Positions 1 through 6,200 of a stretch of DNA of 7,637 bases are shown here, one piece after another (positions within the stretch are counted from its first letter, which is position 1; every line of letters starts with the position of its first letter). Below the pieces are notes generated by a model. It was not told where the DNA came from. It worked only from the letters and a program-made list of their open reading frames with translations, and ran no database searches. Origin of the DNA: Coprothermobacterota bacterium. Lineage in GTDB: Bacteria > Caldisericota > JANLFM01. Both the position numbers and the translations under genes were made by a program. Location: contig JAPLHX010000167.1 of the NCBI GenBank assembly GCA_026389415.1, forward strand, positions 1-7,637, given 5' to 3'.

Positions 1-1
1 T

Positions 2-157
2 AGGCAAGCCAAAGGCAGCCATGAGATCTGGCTGAATCCAACAACCAGTCGCAGAACAAACATCCCCAATAATCCGGGCACATCGATACCCAAGGGAACG
101 CTTAAGGCCATAATGAAAGCGGCAGGATTGACGGTCGAGGAGTTCTCCGAGTTATAG
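2..157 (+). CDS. hicA: HicA-type toxin, C-terminal part (5' end outside window)
   Basis: The reading frame is open from base 2 to the TAG at 155-157 and gives the last 51 residues of a HicA mRNA interferase. The family features visible are the K-G-S-H motif (residues 4-7) carrying the catalytic histidine, the following E-I-W strand, an R-R-T-N-I-P stretch, and the typical tail I-P-K-G-T-L-K-A-I-M-K-A-A-G-L-T-V-E-E-F. HicA proteins are usually about 60-85 aa, so the N-terminal third lies before the window. Known HicA proteins have a double-stranded-RNA-binding-like fold, cleave mRNA, and are neutralised by HicB. No HicB-like reading frame follows in the next 150 bases, so the antitoxin is probably encoded upstream (hicB-hicA order) or is missing. 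The C-terminus looks complete. The identification rests on motif recognition. Confidence 0.85.
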   Translation, partial: RQAKGSHEIWLNPTTSRRTNIPNNPGTSIPKGTLKAIMKAAGLTVEEFSEL

Positions 158-306
158 AGTCAAAGAAATTGCCCCTGGCCTGACTCAGGATAACAAAAGG
201 GCAAGACCCTTCGCAAAGACGGCTCAGGGTGACAAGGAAAAGGGGCGGCCGTAGAGTAGGGAGATGATCAACAGCCTGGTGACCCCTTTTTGGTCTCTGT
301 GGAATA
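158..306. other. Intergenic stretch between convergent genes
   Basis: This non-coding stretch separates the end of hicA (+ strand) from the end of the DUF2442 gene (- strand). It carries one complete copy (204-235) of the dispersed repeat that forms the array at 1370-1756. The repeat ends in GGCTCAGGGTGACAA. A 5-bp inverted repeat AAGGG/CCCTT (197-211) overlaps the start of the copy. I see no convincing hairpin followed by a T-run for either converging gene. Confidence 0.6.
204..235 (+). repeat. Isolated copy of the 32-bp dispersed repeat
   Basis: This unit starts AGACCCTTCGC and ends GGCTCAGGGTGACAA. It is identical to the copies at 1454-1485 and 1674-1705, and one base different from the copy at 1405-1436. 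Its presence about 1.2 kb away from the array, on the far side of two genes, shows that the unit is dispersed as well as tandem. Similar GTCATCCTGAGC-type short extragenic repeats occur in several bacterial phyla; I recognise the general look but cannot assign a named family. Confidence 0.8.
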
Positions 307-579
307 TCAGGCGATGCTTCTCTGCTTGGTAATCACTTCATCAAGCAAAGGTGTACTATCTTCGTACAACAGATCGGGACAGAAATCTTGCCCATCCTGC
401 CATTGGACACGCCCCAAGAAAGGCCTGACTGAATTGAATACACTCAAATCCTTCAGTTCCTGAAAGATTCCGGTGTCTAAATATGGCTTTACATCGAAAC
501 GCTTCACTTCACCGTTTTCAAAAGTCAGTGTCAGTGTATAGTCAGCGCTGGGCCTGACTGCTTTTACTCTCGGATTCAT
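307..579 (-). CDS. DUF2442 family protein
   Basis: This 90-aa protein matches the DUF2442 pattern: an N-terminal P-R-V-K-A-V segment, then D-Y-T-L-T-L-T-F-E-N-G-E-V-K-R-F-D-V-K-P-Y-L (residues 13-34), a G-I-F-Q-E-L-K-D segment, and a C-terminal V-Q-W-Q-D-G-Q-D-F-C-P-D-L-L-Y-E-D-S. Length and ends fit a complete member. Biochemical function of the family is not established. It is often found beside DUF4160 genes, as here, and such pairs are discussed as toxin-antitoxin-like or accessory modules. The start codon lies 12 bases after the DUF4160 stop, and the likely ribosome binding site (AGGTAGGAG) overlaps that stop, which suggests translational coupling. No signal peptide or membrane segment is seen. 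Family assignment is by recognised sequence pattern. Confidence 0.8.
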   Translation of the reverse strand: MNPRVKAVRPSADYTLTLTFENGEVKRFDVKPYLDTGIFQELKDLSVFNSVRPFLGRVQWQDGQDFCPDLLYEDSTPLLDEVITKQRSIA

Positions 580-591
580 GATCAGTCACTC

Positions 592-868
592 CTACCTCAA
601 AGGTTCAATCGGGAAGACGGACTGACCTTGACTGGCGAGATCCCAATCGGCGACCAGTTCGTCTTGATGAATTTCAATCCATGCTTCCACTAACTTCAAC
701 CTGTTCGGCTTCAGTTCACCTTCCAAGACTTCGCCGCTGGGAATTGCAATGACCGCCTTTTGTTCTTGGTATTTCACATGAATGTGAGGCATGTGATGCC
801 ATCGCTTATCAATTATCAAAGTAGTACATCGAAACGATGATTCCAAAGAACATCGCCAGAACTGCCAT
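592..868 (-). pseudogene. DUF4160 family gene, frameshifted near the 5' end
   Basis: The true start is ATG at 868-866, preceded by AGGAGGA (887-881) at 12-base spacing. It reads MAVLAMFFGIIVSMYYFDN and then stops at TGA (811-809). This peptide is the expected DUF4160 N-terminus. The rest of the family sequence continues in the next frame as D-K-R-W-H-H-M-P-H-I-H-V-K-Y-Q-E-Q and on to the stop at 592-594, ending W-D-L-A-S-Q-G-Q-S-V-F-P-I-E-P-L-R. Removing one T at the junction, or one unit of the 7-bp near-duplication at 805-818, restores a 91- or 89-aa protein of normal length. An 84-aa frame from ATG at 846 is open but starts with residues unrelated to the family and has no ribosome binding site. 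Causes could be a real mutation, a sequencing error or programmed frameshifting. The downstream part keeps an intact sequence, so the lesion is recent if it is real. Confidence 0.8.
805..818 (-). repeat. 7-bp near-perfect tandem duplication at the frameshift
   Basis: On the - strand the sequence reads TGATAAT then TGATAAG directly in tandem. Because 7 is not a multiple of 3, such a duplication shifts the frame by +1, which is the shift seen in the DUF4160 gene. It also creates the TGA and TAA that end the first frame. Confidence 0.6.
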
Positions 869-880
869 TGGCTTCGTTTA

Positions 881-922
881 TCCTCCTGCTTACAGTGTAG
901 TGAGCTTCGCTTGCGCCTGCAA
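881..922 (-). promoter_or_regulatory. Possible promoter and ribosome binding site for the DUF4160-DUF2442 unit
   Basis: On the - strand, TTGCAG (922-917) and TACACT (899-894) are separated by 17 bases and are followed by AGGAGGA (887-881) and the ATG at 868. The -35 box matches only three and the -10 box four of six consensus bases, so the promoter call is weak. The ribosome binding site is strong and helps fix the start of the frameshifted gene. Confidence 0.35.
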
Positions 923-963
923 CCGGTCTAAGAAAAGGAGCAGATGAAGGGCACAAGAGGGTT

Positions 964-983
964 GGGGTCAGATCTTGAATTTT
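964..983 (+). mobile_element. Possible transposon-end or RAYT-associated motif
   Basis: GGGGTCAGATCTTGAATTTT resembles an extragenic motif that I recall next to IS200/REP-type tyrosine transposase genes (Y1_Tnp) in various bacteria. No transposase is encoded in this window, so at most this is a remnant or a solo copy. The assignment rests on memory of the motif. Confidence 0.3.
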
Positions 984-989
984 CGTACG

Positions 990-1031
990 TTATCCATGAT
1001 GAGCATCCTCGCACATTATCCCCGATGAGCA
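990..1031 (+). repeat. Two 16-bp direct repeats, 26 bases apart
   Basis: TTATCCATGATGAGCA (990-1005) and TTATCCCCGATGAGCA (1016-1031) differ at two positions. Paired short repeats of this kind are typical of transposase-binding ends, for example the multi-repeat ends of IS21-type elements, but no transposase is present to confirm this. Confidence 0.5.
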
Positions 1032-1227
1032 CCTACTCCATTTCCCAGAAAGGGATGAGTTTCTAGTATGAGGACATCGGCTGGACGAGAGGAAAACGGG
1101 CAGGTCGGTTGAATTTTGTGGAGTCACAACGGCGGCCGGATCTTTTAGCGCGGAGTTTTCCGTTGCGGCCCCTGTCATGTTGATCTCCCCTTTTTGTCAT
1201 GACGAACCCCTCTACTGTCATCCTGAG

Positions 1228-1358
1228 CCCTTCGCTTCGCTCGAGGGTAAACTCCGCGCTGAAGCCCTGTCCTCGAACCCTTCGCTTCGCTCGAGGGTAA
1301 ACTCCGCGCTGAAGCCCTGTCCTCGAACCCTTCGCTTCGCTCAAGGGTAAACTCCGCG
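1228..1358 (+). repeat. 50-bp tandem repeat, 2.6 copies
   Basis: Unit 1 (1228-1277) and unit 2 (1278-1327) are identical. Unit 3 (1328-1358) is truncated after 31 bases and has one change (G to A at 1343). Each unit starts CCCTTCGCTTCGCTCGAGGG and ends CTGAAGCCCTGTCCTCGAA. The first half has partial self-complementarity (CCCT/AGGG). It is related in sequence to the CCCTTCGC part of the neighbouring 49-bp repeat, but its second half is different. No coding function is apparent. Confidence 0.9.
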
Positions 1359-1369
1359 ACGAAGGAACC

Positions 1370-1446
1370 TTGCCTGTGGCTTCTGGCGCGAACGGAGAAA
1401 GGCCAGACCCTTCGCAAAGATGGCTCAGGGTGACAAAAAACGAGTC
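1370..1446 (+). repeat. 77-bp duplicated block, copy 1 (copy 2 at 1639-1715)
   Basis: The block starts TTGCCTGTGGCTTCTGGCGC and ends AACGAGTC. It recurs 269 bases downstream with a single difference (T at 1421, C at 1690). It contains one full 32-bp core plus a unique 35-bp lead. The near identity suggests recent duplication or gene-conversion-like exchange within the array. Confidence 0.85.
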
Positions 1447-1610
1447 AAAGGCAAGACCCTTCGCAAAGACGGCTCAGGGTGACAAAAAACGAGTCGAAGG
1501 CCAGATTCTTCAGCGAAGGACGCTTCAGAATGACAAGGAGAGGAGACGGCTCAGGGTGACAAAAAACGAGTCAAAGGCCAGACCCTTCGCCGCGGAGTGA
1601 GCTTTCCTTT

Positions 1611-1640
1611 TTTGTCATCCTGAACGAAGTGAAGGATCTT
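1611..1640 (-). repeat. Inverted copy of the dispersed repeat
   Basis: TTTGTCATCCTGAACGAAGT followed by GAAGGATCTT is the reverse complement of a diverged core (AAGATCCTTC...GGATGACAAA). It lies between direct copies at 1580-1590 and 1674-1705, so the locus can form large inverted-repeat structures. Confidence 0.7.
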
Positions 1641-1853
1641 GCCTGTGGCTTCTGGCGCGAACGGAGAAAGGCCAGACCCTTCGCAAAGACGGCTCAGGGT
1701 GACAAAAAACGAGTCGAAGACAAGATTCTTCAGCGAAGGACGCTTCAGAATGACAAGAGAAGGCGGATCATGGGGACAAAAAAGGGCGCACCAGGGTGAC
1801 GAGGGGGGGACGACCCAGAATGACAAGAAAAGGGCGTTAAAAAGGACGACATC

Positions 1854-1872
1854 CTGCTCAATCTTTGAGCAG
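1854..1872. promoter_or_regulatory. 19-bp perfect dyad, candidate activator-binding site
   Basis: CTGCTCAA-TCT-TTGAGCAG has perfectly complementary 8-base arms around a 3-base centre. No T-run follows on either strand, so it is unlikely to be a terminator. It is centred about 112 bases before the predicted start of the sigma-54 promoter at 1949-1964. Enhancer-binding activators of sigma-54 promoters usually bind dyads about 80-150 bases upstream, so the position fits such a site. Which activator binds is unknown. Confidence 0.5.
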
Positions 1873-1948
1873 AGTTCGGGCGACCAAGCGTCCCTCTGGG
1901 GCGGCGCGGTCCCGCTTCAGGAACCTGCCGCAGCGGTCTCATCCACTT

Positions 1949-1964
1949 TGGCACGATTCTTGCT
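1949..1964 (+). promoter_or_regulatory. Sigma-54 (RpoN) -24/-12 promoter
   Basis: TGGCACGATTCTTGCT matches the published consensus TGGCACRNNNNTTGCW at every specified base, with the GG (1950-1951) and GC (1962-1963) elements at the required 12-base spacing. Transcription would start near 1975. This leaves only about 6 bases before the ATG at 1981, which is unusually short. Either the message is nearly leaderless or another promoter contributes. Such promoters need an ATP-dependent enhancer-binding activator. Confidence 0.7.
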
Positions 1965-1980
1965 TCATATGGTAGTTGGA

Positions 1981-3180
1981 ATGAAGTCGATTGTGCTGGC
2001 GATAGTTCTAATAGCGATACTGGTCACGGGAAATGCCCTCCCCGCTTTGGCGGCGGAGAGCACCACTCCCCAGGTCTTCCTGGCCCCGACAGTGACACCC
2101 TCCCCGGTGGTCACCCTCACCGGCATCGCCCCCGCCGACAGTTTCATCGAGATTTTCCGCAACAATCGCTCCCTGGGAATCACTGTCAGCAACGACCAAG
2201 GGTTCTTCTCCTTGGTCACCTACATCGACGAAGGGATCAATGCCTTCCAGGCCCGACTAGTGAGCTCCGACGGAAGCATTGGCGCTTTCTCCGACACTGT
2301 GTTCGTCACGTTGGATTTGGTTTCTCCCCTGCCCCCCACCCCCGACACCGTGGCCGCCATCCTGGAACCCACCCAATTCCTGTTTGGCTCCGCCGAATCG
2401 GGAGCCGGCGTGGGCGTCCTCTTGGACGGCAAGCTGGTGGAGACGGTGCCCGTCAACGAGCAAGGGCGTTGGCAAACCTCCAATCTGAATTTGGCCACCG
2501 GCTGGCATGATTTCCTGTTCTTTGTGGTGGACCAAGCCGGCAATCAAAGCATCTATTCCCCCCTGGTGAAGACGGTGGTGCAGGAAATCTCACCGGATGT
2601 TAGTGCGGCGCTCGACCGCTTGCAAGAATTGGGCATCGTCCGCGGCTACGCCGACGGCAGTTTCCGCCCCCTGAGCCCCATTACGCGGGCGGAATTTGCC
2701 ACATTCCTGGCCCGGGCGCAAGCGCAAGCCCAGAATGCGCAAGCCAACATTGCATCTCCCACCATCACCGCTCCCACCATCACCGCTGCCATCACCACTC
2801 CCAGCATCACTCCCTCCGCTATAGCCACCCCCCAGTTTCCGGATCTGCCGGAAGACTATTGGGCACGGGAAGCCATCGCCCAGGCGGCGGCCAGCGGTTG
2901 GATGAACGGCTTTTCGGACGGATCCTTCCGTCCTGAGGCATACATTACCGGCAAGGAAGTCATCGCTGCCATCGTGCGGGCAGCCGGGCTAGAGCGGGAA
3001 GTAGAGACCGCCCAAGCCCTGATGACCAACGCTCCCTGGTACGCCGGTTATTCCGTAGTGGGAGCCCAGCACGGATTGCTCTATGCCCAATTCACACCCG
3101 ATGAAAACGCCCTGCGCGGGGAGGTCGCCACCTCTCTCATCACTCTTTATGACTTGCTGACGCAGAAGCGAATCACGTAG
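1981..3180 (+). CDS. Secreted Ig-like and SLH-domain surface protein
   Basis: This 399-aa protein starts MKSIVLAIVLIAILV, a signal peptide with probable cleavage near A-L-A-A-E (residues 22-26). Two Ig-like domains follow (about 30-112 and 124-200; the second shows L-L-D-G-K-L-V and the strand pattern D-Q-A-G-N). SLH repeats come next: one at about 203-246 (L-G-I-V-R-G-Y-A-D-G-S-F-R-P, then T-R-A-E-F), a Q/A plus T-I-T-A-P linker (247-283), a second at 284-335 (F-P-D-L...Y-W-A...F-S-D-G-S-F-R-P), and a degenerate third (345-393). SLH domains bind pyruvylated wall polysaccharide in known systems, so this protein probably sits on the cell surface. The frame is open back to 1639, but that part is repeat DNA. 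ATG at 1969 is an alternative start; 1981 gives a standard signal peptide but has no clear ribosome binding site. The stop is 98 bases before the next gene. Its partners and exact role are unknown. Confidence 0.85.
   Translation: MKSIVLAIVLIAILVTGNALPALAAESTTPQVFLAPTVTPSPVVTLTGIAPADSFIEIFRNNRSLGITVSNDQGFFSLVTYIDEGINAFQARLVSSDGSIGAFSDTVFVTLDLVSPLPPTPDTVAAILEPTQFLFGSAESGAGVGVLLDGKLVETVPVNEQGRWQTSNLNLATGWHDFLFFVVDQAGNQSIYSPLVKTVVQEISPDVSAALDRLQELGIVRGYADGSFRPLSPITRAEFATFLARAQAQAQNAQANIASPTITAPTITAAITTPSITPSAIATPQFPDLPEDYWAREAIAQAAASGWMNGFSDGSFRPEAYITGKEVIAAIVRAAGLEREVETAQALMTNAPWYAGYSVVGAQHGLLYAQFTPDENALRGEVATSLITLYDLLTQKRIT
2758..2787 (+). repeat. 15-bp exact tandem repeat in the SLH linker
   Basis: CCCACCATCACCGCT occurs twice in a row and encodes P-T-I-T-A. 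It continues as degenerate units to about 2832. The encoded Thr/Pro-rich linker between SLH repeats resembles flexible, possibly glycosylated spacers; glycosylation is inference. Confidence 0.8.
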
Positions 3181-3225
3181 TGATGAAAAGGATTTCCAGA
3201 AAGGAGGGATGCCAGAATTTTGCCA

Positions 3226-3246
3226 TACTCTCCCAAGTGGAGAGTA
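3226..3246 (+). promoter_or_regulatory. Hairpin in the leader of the large S-layer gene
   Basis: TACTCTCC and GGAGAGTA form a perfect 8-bp stem around the loop CAAGT. No T-run follows, so it is not an intrinsic terminator. It lies between two Shine-Dalgarno-like sequences (AAAGGAGGG at 3200-3208, AAAGGAGG at 3263-3270). It could stabilise the message or modulate translation; that role is inference. Confidence 0.5.
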
Positions 3247-3262
3247 ATAACGTCAATCCTTC

Positions 3263-3270
3263 AAAGGAGG
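3263..3270 (+). promoter_or_regulatory. Ribosome binding site deciding the TTG start
   Basis: AAAGGAGG is a near-perfect complement of the 16S rRNA 3' end and lies 8 bases before TTG (3279-3281). TTG then begins a textbook signal peptide. This favours TTG over the in-frame GTG/ATG at 3180-3185, which have no comparable site. Confidence 0.85.
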
Positions 3271-3278
3271 ATAGGACT

Positions 3279-6200
3279 TTGTACAAAAAGCTACTCGCTA
3301 TCGTGATCACTGCTGCAATGCTCTTGACGCTGATCCCGCTGGCCGCGTTCGCCGAAGATACCACCACTCCTACAACCACCACCGAACCGGCAGCGACCAC
3401 GCCAGTCGTCGTGCCATTTTCCGATATCTTTGGCACGCCCTACGAGTCAGCCTTCATCAAGCTTCACTTGATGGGGATCTTCACCGGCTATCCGGACAAG
3501 ACCTTTAAGCCCGACAAGTCGGTAACTCGTTCCGAGTTCCTAGCAGTGACCATTCGCGCCTTGAATTTCGACAAGTATGTTTCCGGTTTCAAGGGCGCCA
3601 CCAAATATCCGGATACGGCCGTTGACCATTGGGCCGCCGGTTACATCAACATGGGTACCGCCTTCGGCATCATCAAGGGCTACCCGGATGGCACTTTCCG
3701 TCCGGACGCCAACGTTTCCTACGCCGAAGCCAGCACCATGCTGGTCCGCATGCTGGGCTACACCCAGTACCTGACCCCCGTCACCCCTGGCGGCGGCACC
3801 GAGGACTGGTTTGCCAACTTCGTGCGGATGGCAGTCGCCTTGGGCGATCCCGTTTCGCAGGGCTTCAGCGCCAAGCCACCATTCCTGGATCTGCCTGATG
3901 GTTTGTTGACCGGCACCCAGGCCTTCAACGCCGCCAATCCCGCTTCTCGCGGTGACCTAGCCATCATGGCCTACAACGCAATGTGGGTCTACCCGGTGGG
4001 CCAATTCCTGTGGCAAACCGAGGGGCCGGTTCCCGGTGGGTTGTACGACATCGATTGGGGTTCCAAGACGCTGGCTCAGGCTCTAGGCTACTTCGAGATG
4101 GAGACTATCGTCACCAACGCCCCCACCTACGACGTCTACGCCTCTTCCGCCCAAGTCGAGTTGCTCGAGGGCTGGACCACGCTCAAAGCCGTGGACGGGC
4201 TAGCCGCTGGCACCTTCATTCCTTACGGCCAGGGCTGGACCAACCCGGTGGACGGCAAGTTTTACGGCTGGACCGACCCGCAGGAGATTGCCGCCCTGTT
4301 CGGCCTCTCTTACCCGGCCGACTTCAAGCCGGTGCACCGCCTGTACAACATCCACCCCGATTCGATGTGGGTCGGCGGACGTCCAGCGGACCTGACCACC
4401 CTGATCGGCAAGCCGATTCGCGTGATCTACTCCGGCAACACCCCCTACGTCGGCATGAGCCCGGACACCCAGATCTCCACTTTGCATTACGTCCGCGTGC
4501 TGCCGCACGAGATCGTCAACTACAAGATCGCCGCCAATAGCGTGGGCGGAAAGTGGTTCCCCGGCAAGACCGTAGGCGAGATCTATAGCACCGGTACCTT
4601 GCGGGTCTATCACCCCACCACCGAGGTCAAAGCCCCCACCACCATCAGCATCGACTCCGGGCGCGCCGTGATCTTCCTGCAGGACACCAATATCTGGAAT
4701 CCCGACGTGATGCTGATCAAGGACGCCGACATCTCCATCGTCCGCGGCCTGGCCACGCGCGGCACCTACCTGGATTACGAAGGCCACCTCTTCGGCTATC
4801 AGGAAACACTGAACCCCGTGTACGCCTTGTTGGCCAAAGTTTGGCCCGGCCACATCATCAAGAACTGCTTGCCCAAGGATACCTGGACCAATTCTTATGA
4901 TGAGTGGGGCCGCGTGAAACAGTTCTACGTCTCCACTTTCCAGTTCACCGACGACAACACTTGGAACAAGCGCTTGCCGACCCCCTACCCCACCGAACCC
5001 GGTTACGTTTTCTCCGTGGTGGAGGATGAGGCCAAGATCATGCTCGGTGGCGCTCCCTACACCATGTGGACCTGGTACGATGCCGGCCGAACCGGTTATG
5101 ATGCCTTCAACTGGTTCATGACCGCCAACTACTCTCCCGGCACCGGCTACTTTGCGCCGATCAAGAAATTACCCTCCGCCCTCAACGTCAGCAATGGCAC
5201 TCATATTCCTGCCGACGGCAGCGGTCCCGGTTTGTTCTCCCTGGTTCGCTGGGAAGGCGCTGAAAACGTAGCCACGGGCCTGACACTGGAAGACATCTAC
5301 CGCACCAAGGACCAATGGGGCAATGACTGGGTCACCCAGATCAAAGCCGGCGGCAAGATCTACGACGTGCTGTTCCCCGGCCGGGGTGAATTTGCGACTA
5401 TCGCTGCCTCCATCACCGGCTCCACCGCCGAACCGACCGCGCCCGTAGGCCAGGTAGGTTCCGTCGAATCCGGCGCTACCTTCTCCAGCAATGAATTTGG
5501 TAGCGACCTGGTGTTCAACAACCTCTGGGATGAGCGTCTTGCTTGGATCGGCTCTAAAGTCGATCTGTTCTTCTCCTACCCCAACGACGCCGCCAAGCCG
5601 CTTGTCCGTTGGATGGCCTCCTCTTCCGGCAGTACTTCTCCCGGCGGCCCCGTAGATTACGGTGTGGTCACCAACGTGAACATGGTCAGCAATGTTGACG
5701 GCTATATGGTCAGCATCCAGATCATGGACCAGTTCGGCAACATCAAGACCATCTACTTCCCCAAGATCGGTGTGGGACCGCTCTCCGTGAACTTCCTTTA
5801 CTGGAAGGACGATGGGGCTGCGGAAACCATCACTGTGAACCTCCCCTTCTACGATCAGTGGATTTTTGGCGGCGCCAGTTACTACGCCGAGCACAACAAA
5901 GGTGCTTGGGGCCAGACTAACTACGCGACCGACGCCACCGACTACAACGCCGTCTACGCCTTCTGGACGAAGCTGAACGAGAACCTGCTGCGAGACTTGG
6001 TGCAGGTATCGTACAGCACGGATAACGTCCTGGGAGTATCCGTTCCGTTTGTAACGGAGCTTTACTGCCTGGAAGGAATCGTCAAGCAAGCCGGACCGAC
6101 CTTCGACGGCACCGTCTTCTCGCTGAAGGACGTGATGGGTGTCAAGCCCACCGTCGATGCCTTTATCCCCACCGGTTACTGGGGTTCCTGGGATTACTTC

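Larger units (their letters stand above)
923..1227. other. Non-coding stretch with degenerate repeat and possible element remnants
   Basis: I find no gene here. Short frames on the - strand have no family resemblance, no ribosome binding site, and run into repeats. The left part holds a transposon-end-like motif (964-983) and a pair of short direct repeats (990-1031). The right part has T-rich bits, CCCCTTTTTGTCATGACGAA followed by CTGTCATCCTGAG, that look like degraded inverse copies of the dispersed repeat leading into the 50-bp tandem array. Confidence 0.5.
1370..1756 (+). repeat. Mosaic array of a 49-bp repeat
   Basis: The 32-bp core (AGACCCTTCGC...GGCTCAGGGTGACAA) lies at 1405-1436, 1454-1485 and 1674-1705. 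A diverged form (AGATTCTTCAGCGAAGGACG...CAGAATGACAA) lies at 1503-1536 and 1723-1756. Truncated copies are at 1545-1562 and 1580-1590. Successive units start 49 bases apart (1405, 1454, 1503; 1674, 1723) because cores are joined by a near-constant 17-bp linker (AAAACGAGTC, A or G, AAGGC-like). The linkers repeat instead of varying, so this is not a CRISPR array. Further degraded pieces (CAGGGTGACGA, CAGAATGACAAG) continue to about 1830. Open frames across the array come from the repeat itself. Confidence 0.85.

Noticed and set aside
280..300. Terminator for the DUF2442 gene
   Set aside because: GACC/GGTC around a T-rich loop gives only four pairs and no T-run follows on the - strand.
1063..1417. 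Overlapping 80- and 93-codon - strand frames
   Set aside because: Both are read-through of the 50-bp tandem repeat and share repeated peptides such as T-L-E-R-S-E-G; no gene features.
1370..1600. 76-codon + strand gene
   Set aside because: It is translation of the repeat array only, with repeated basic peptide stretches and no ribosome binding site.
1370..1756. CRISPR array
   Set aside because: Units are about 49 bases apart, but the intervening linkers are the same sequence each time and the cores are diverged; no cas genes are present.
3226..3246. Intrinsic terminator between the two SLH genes
   Set aside because: The stem is good but it is followed by ATAACG and not by a T-run, so termination is unlikely.
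4200..4853. A 217-codon - strand open frame
   Set aside because: It is a shadow of the S-layer gene with the same composition bias and no start signals.
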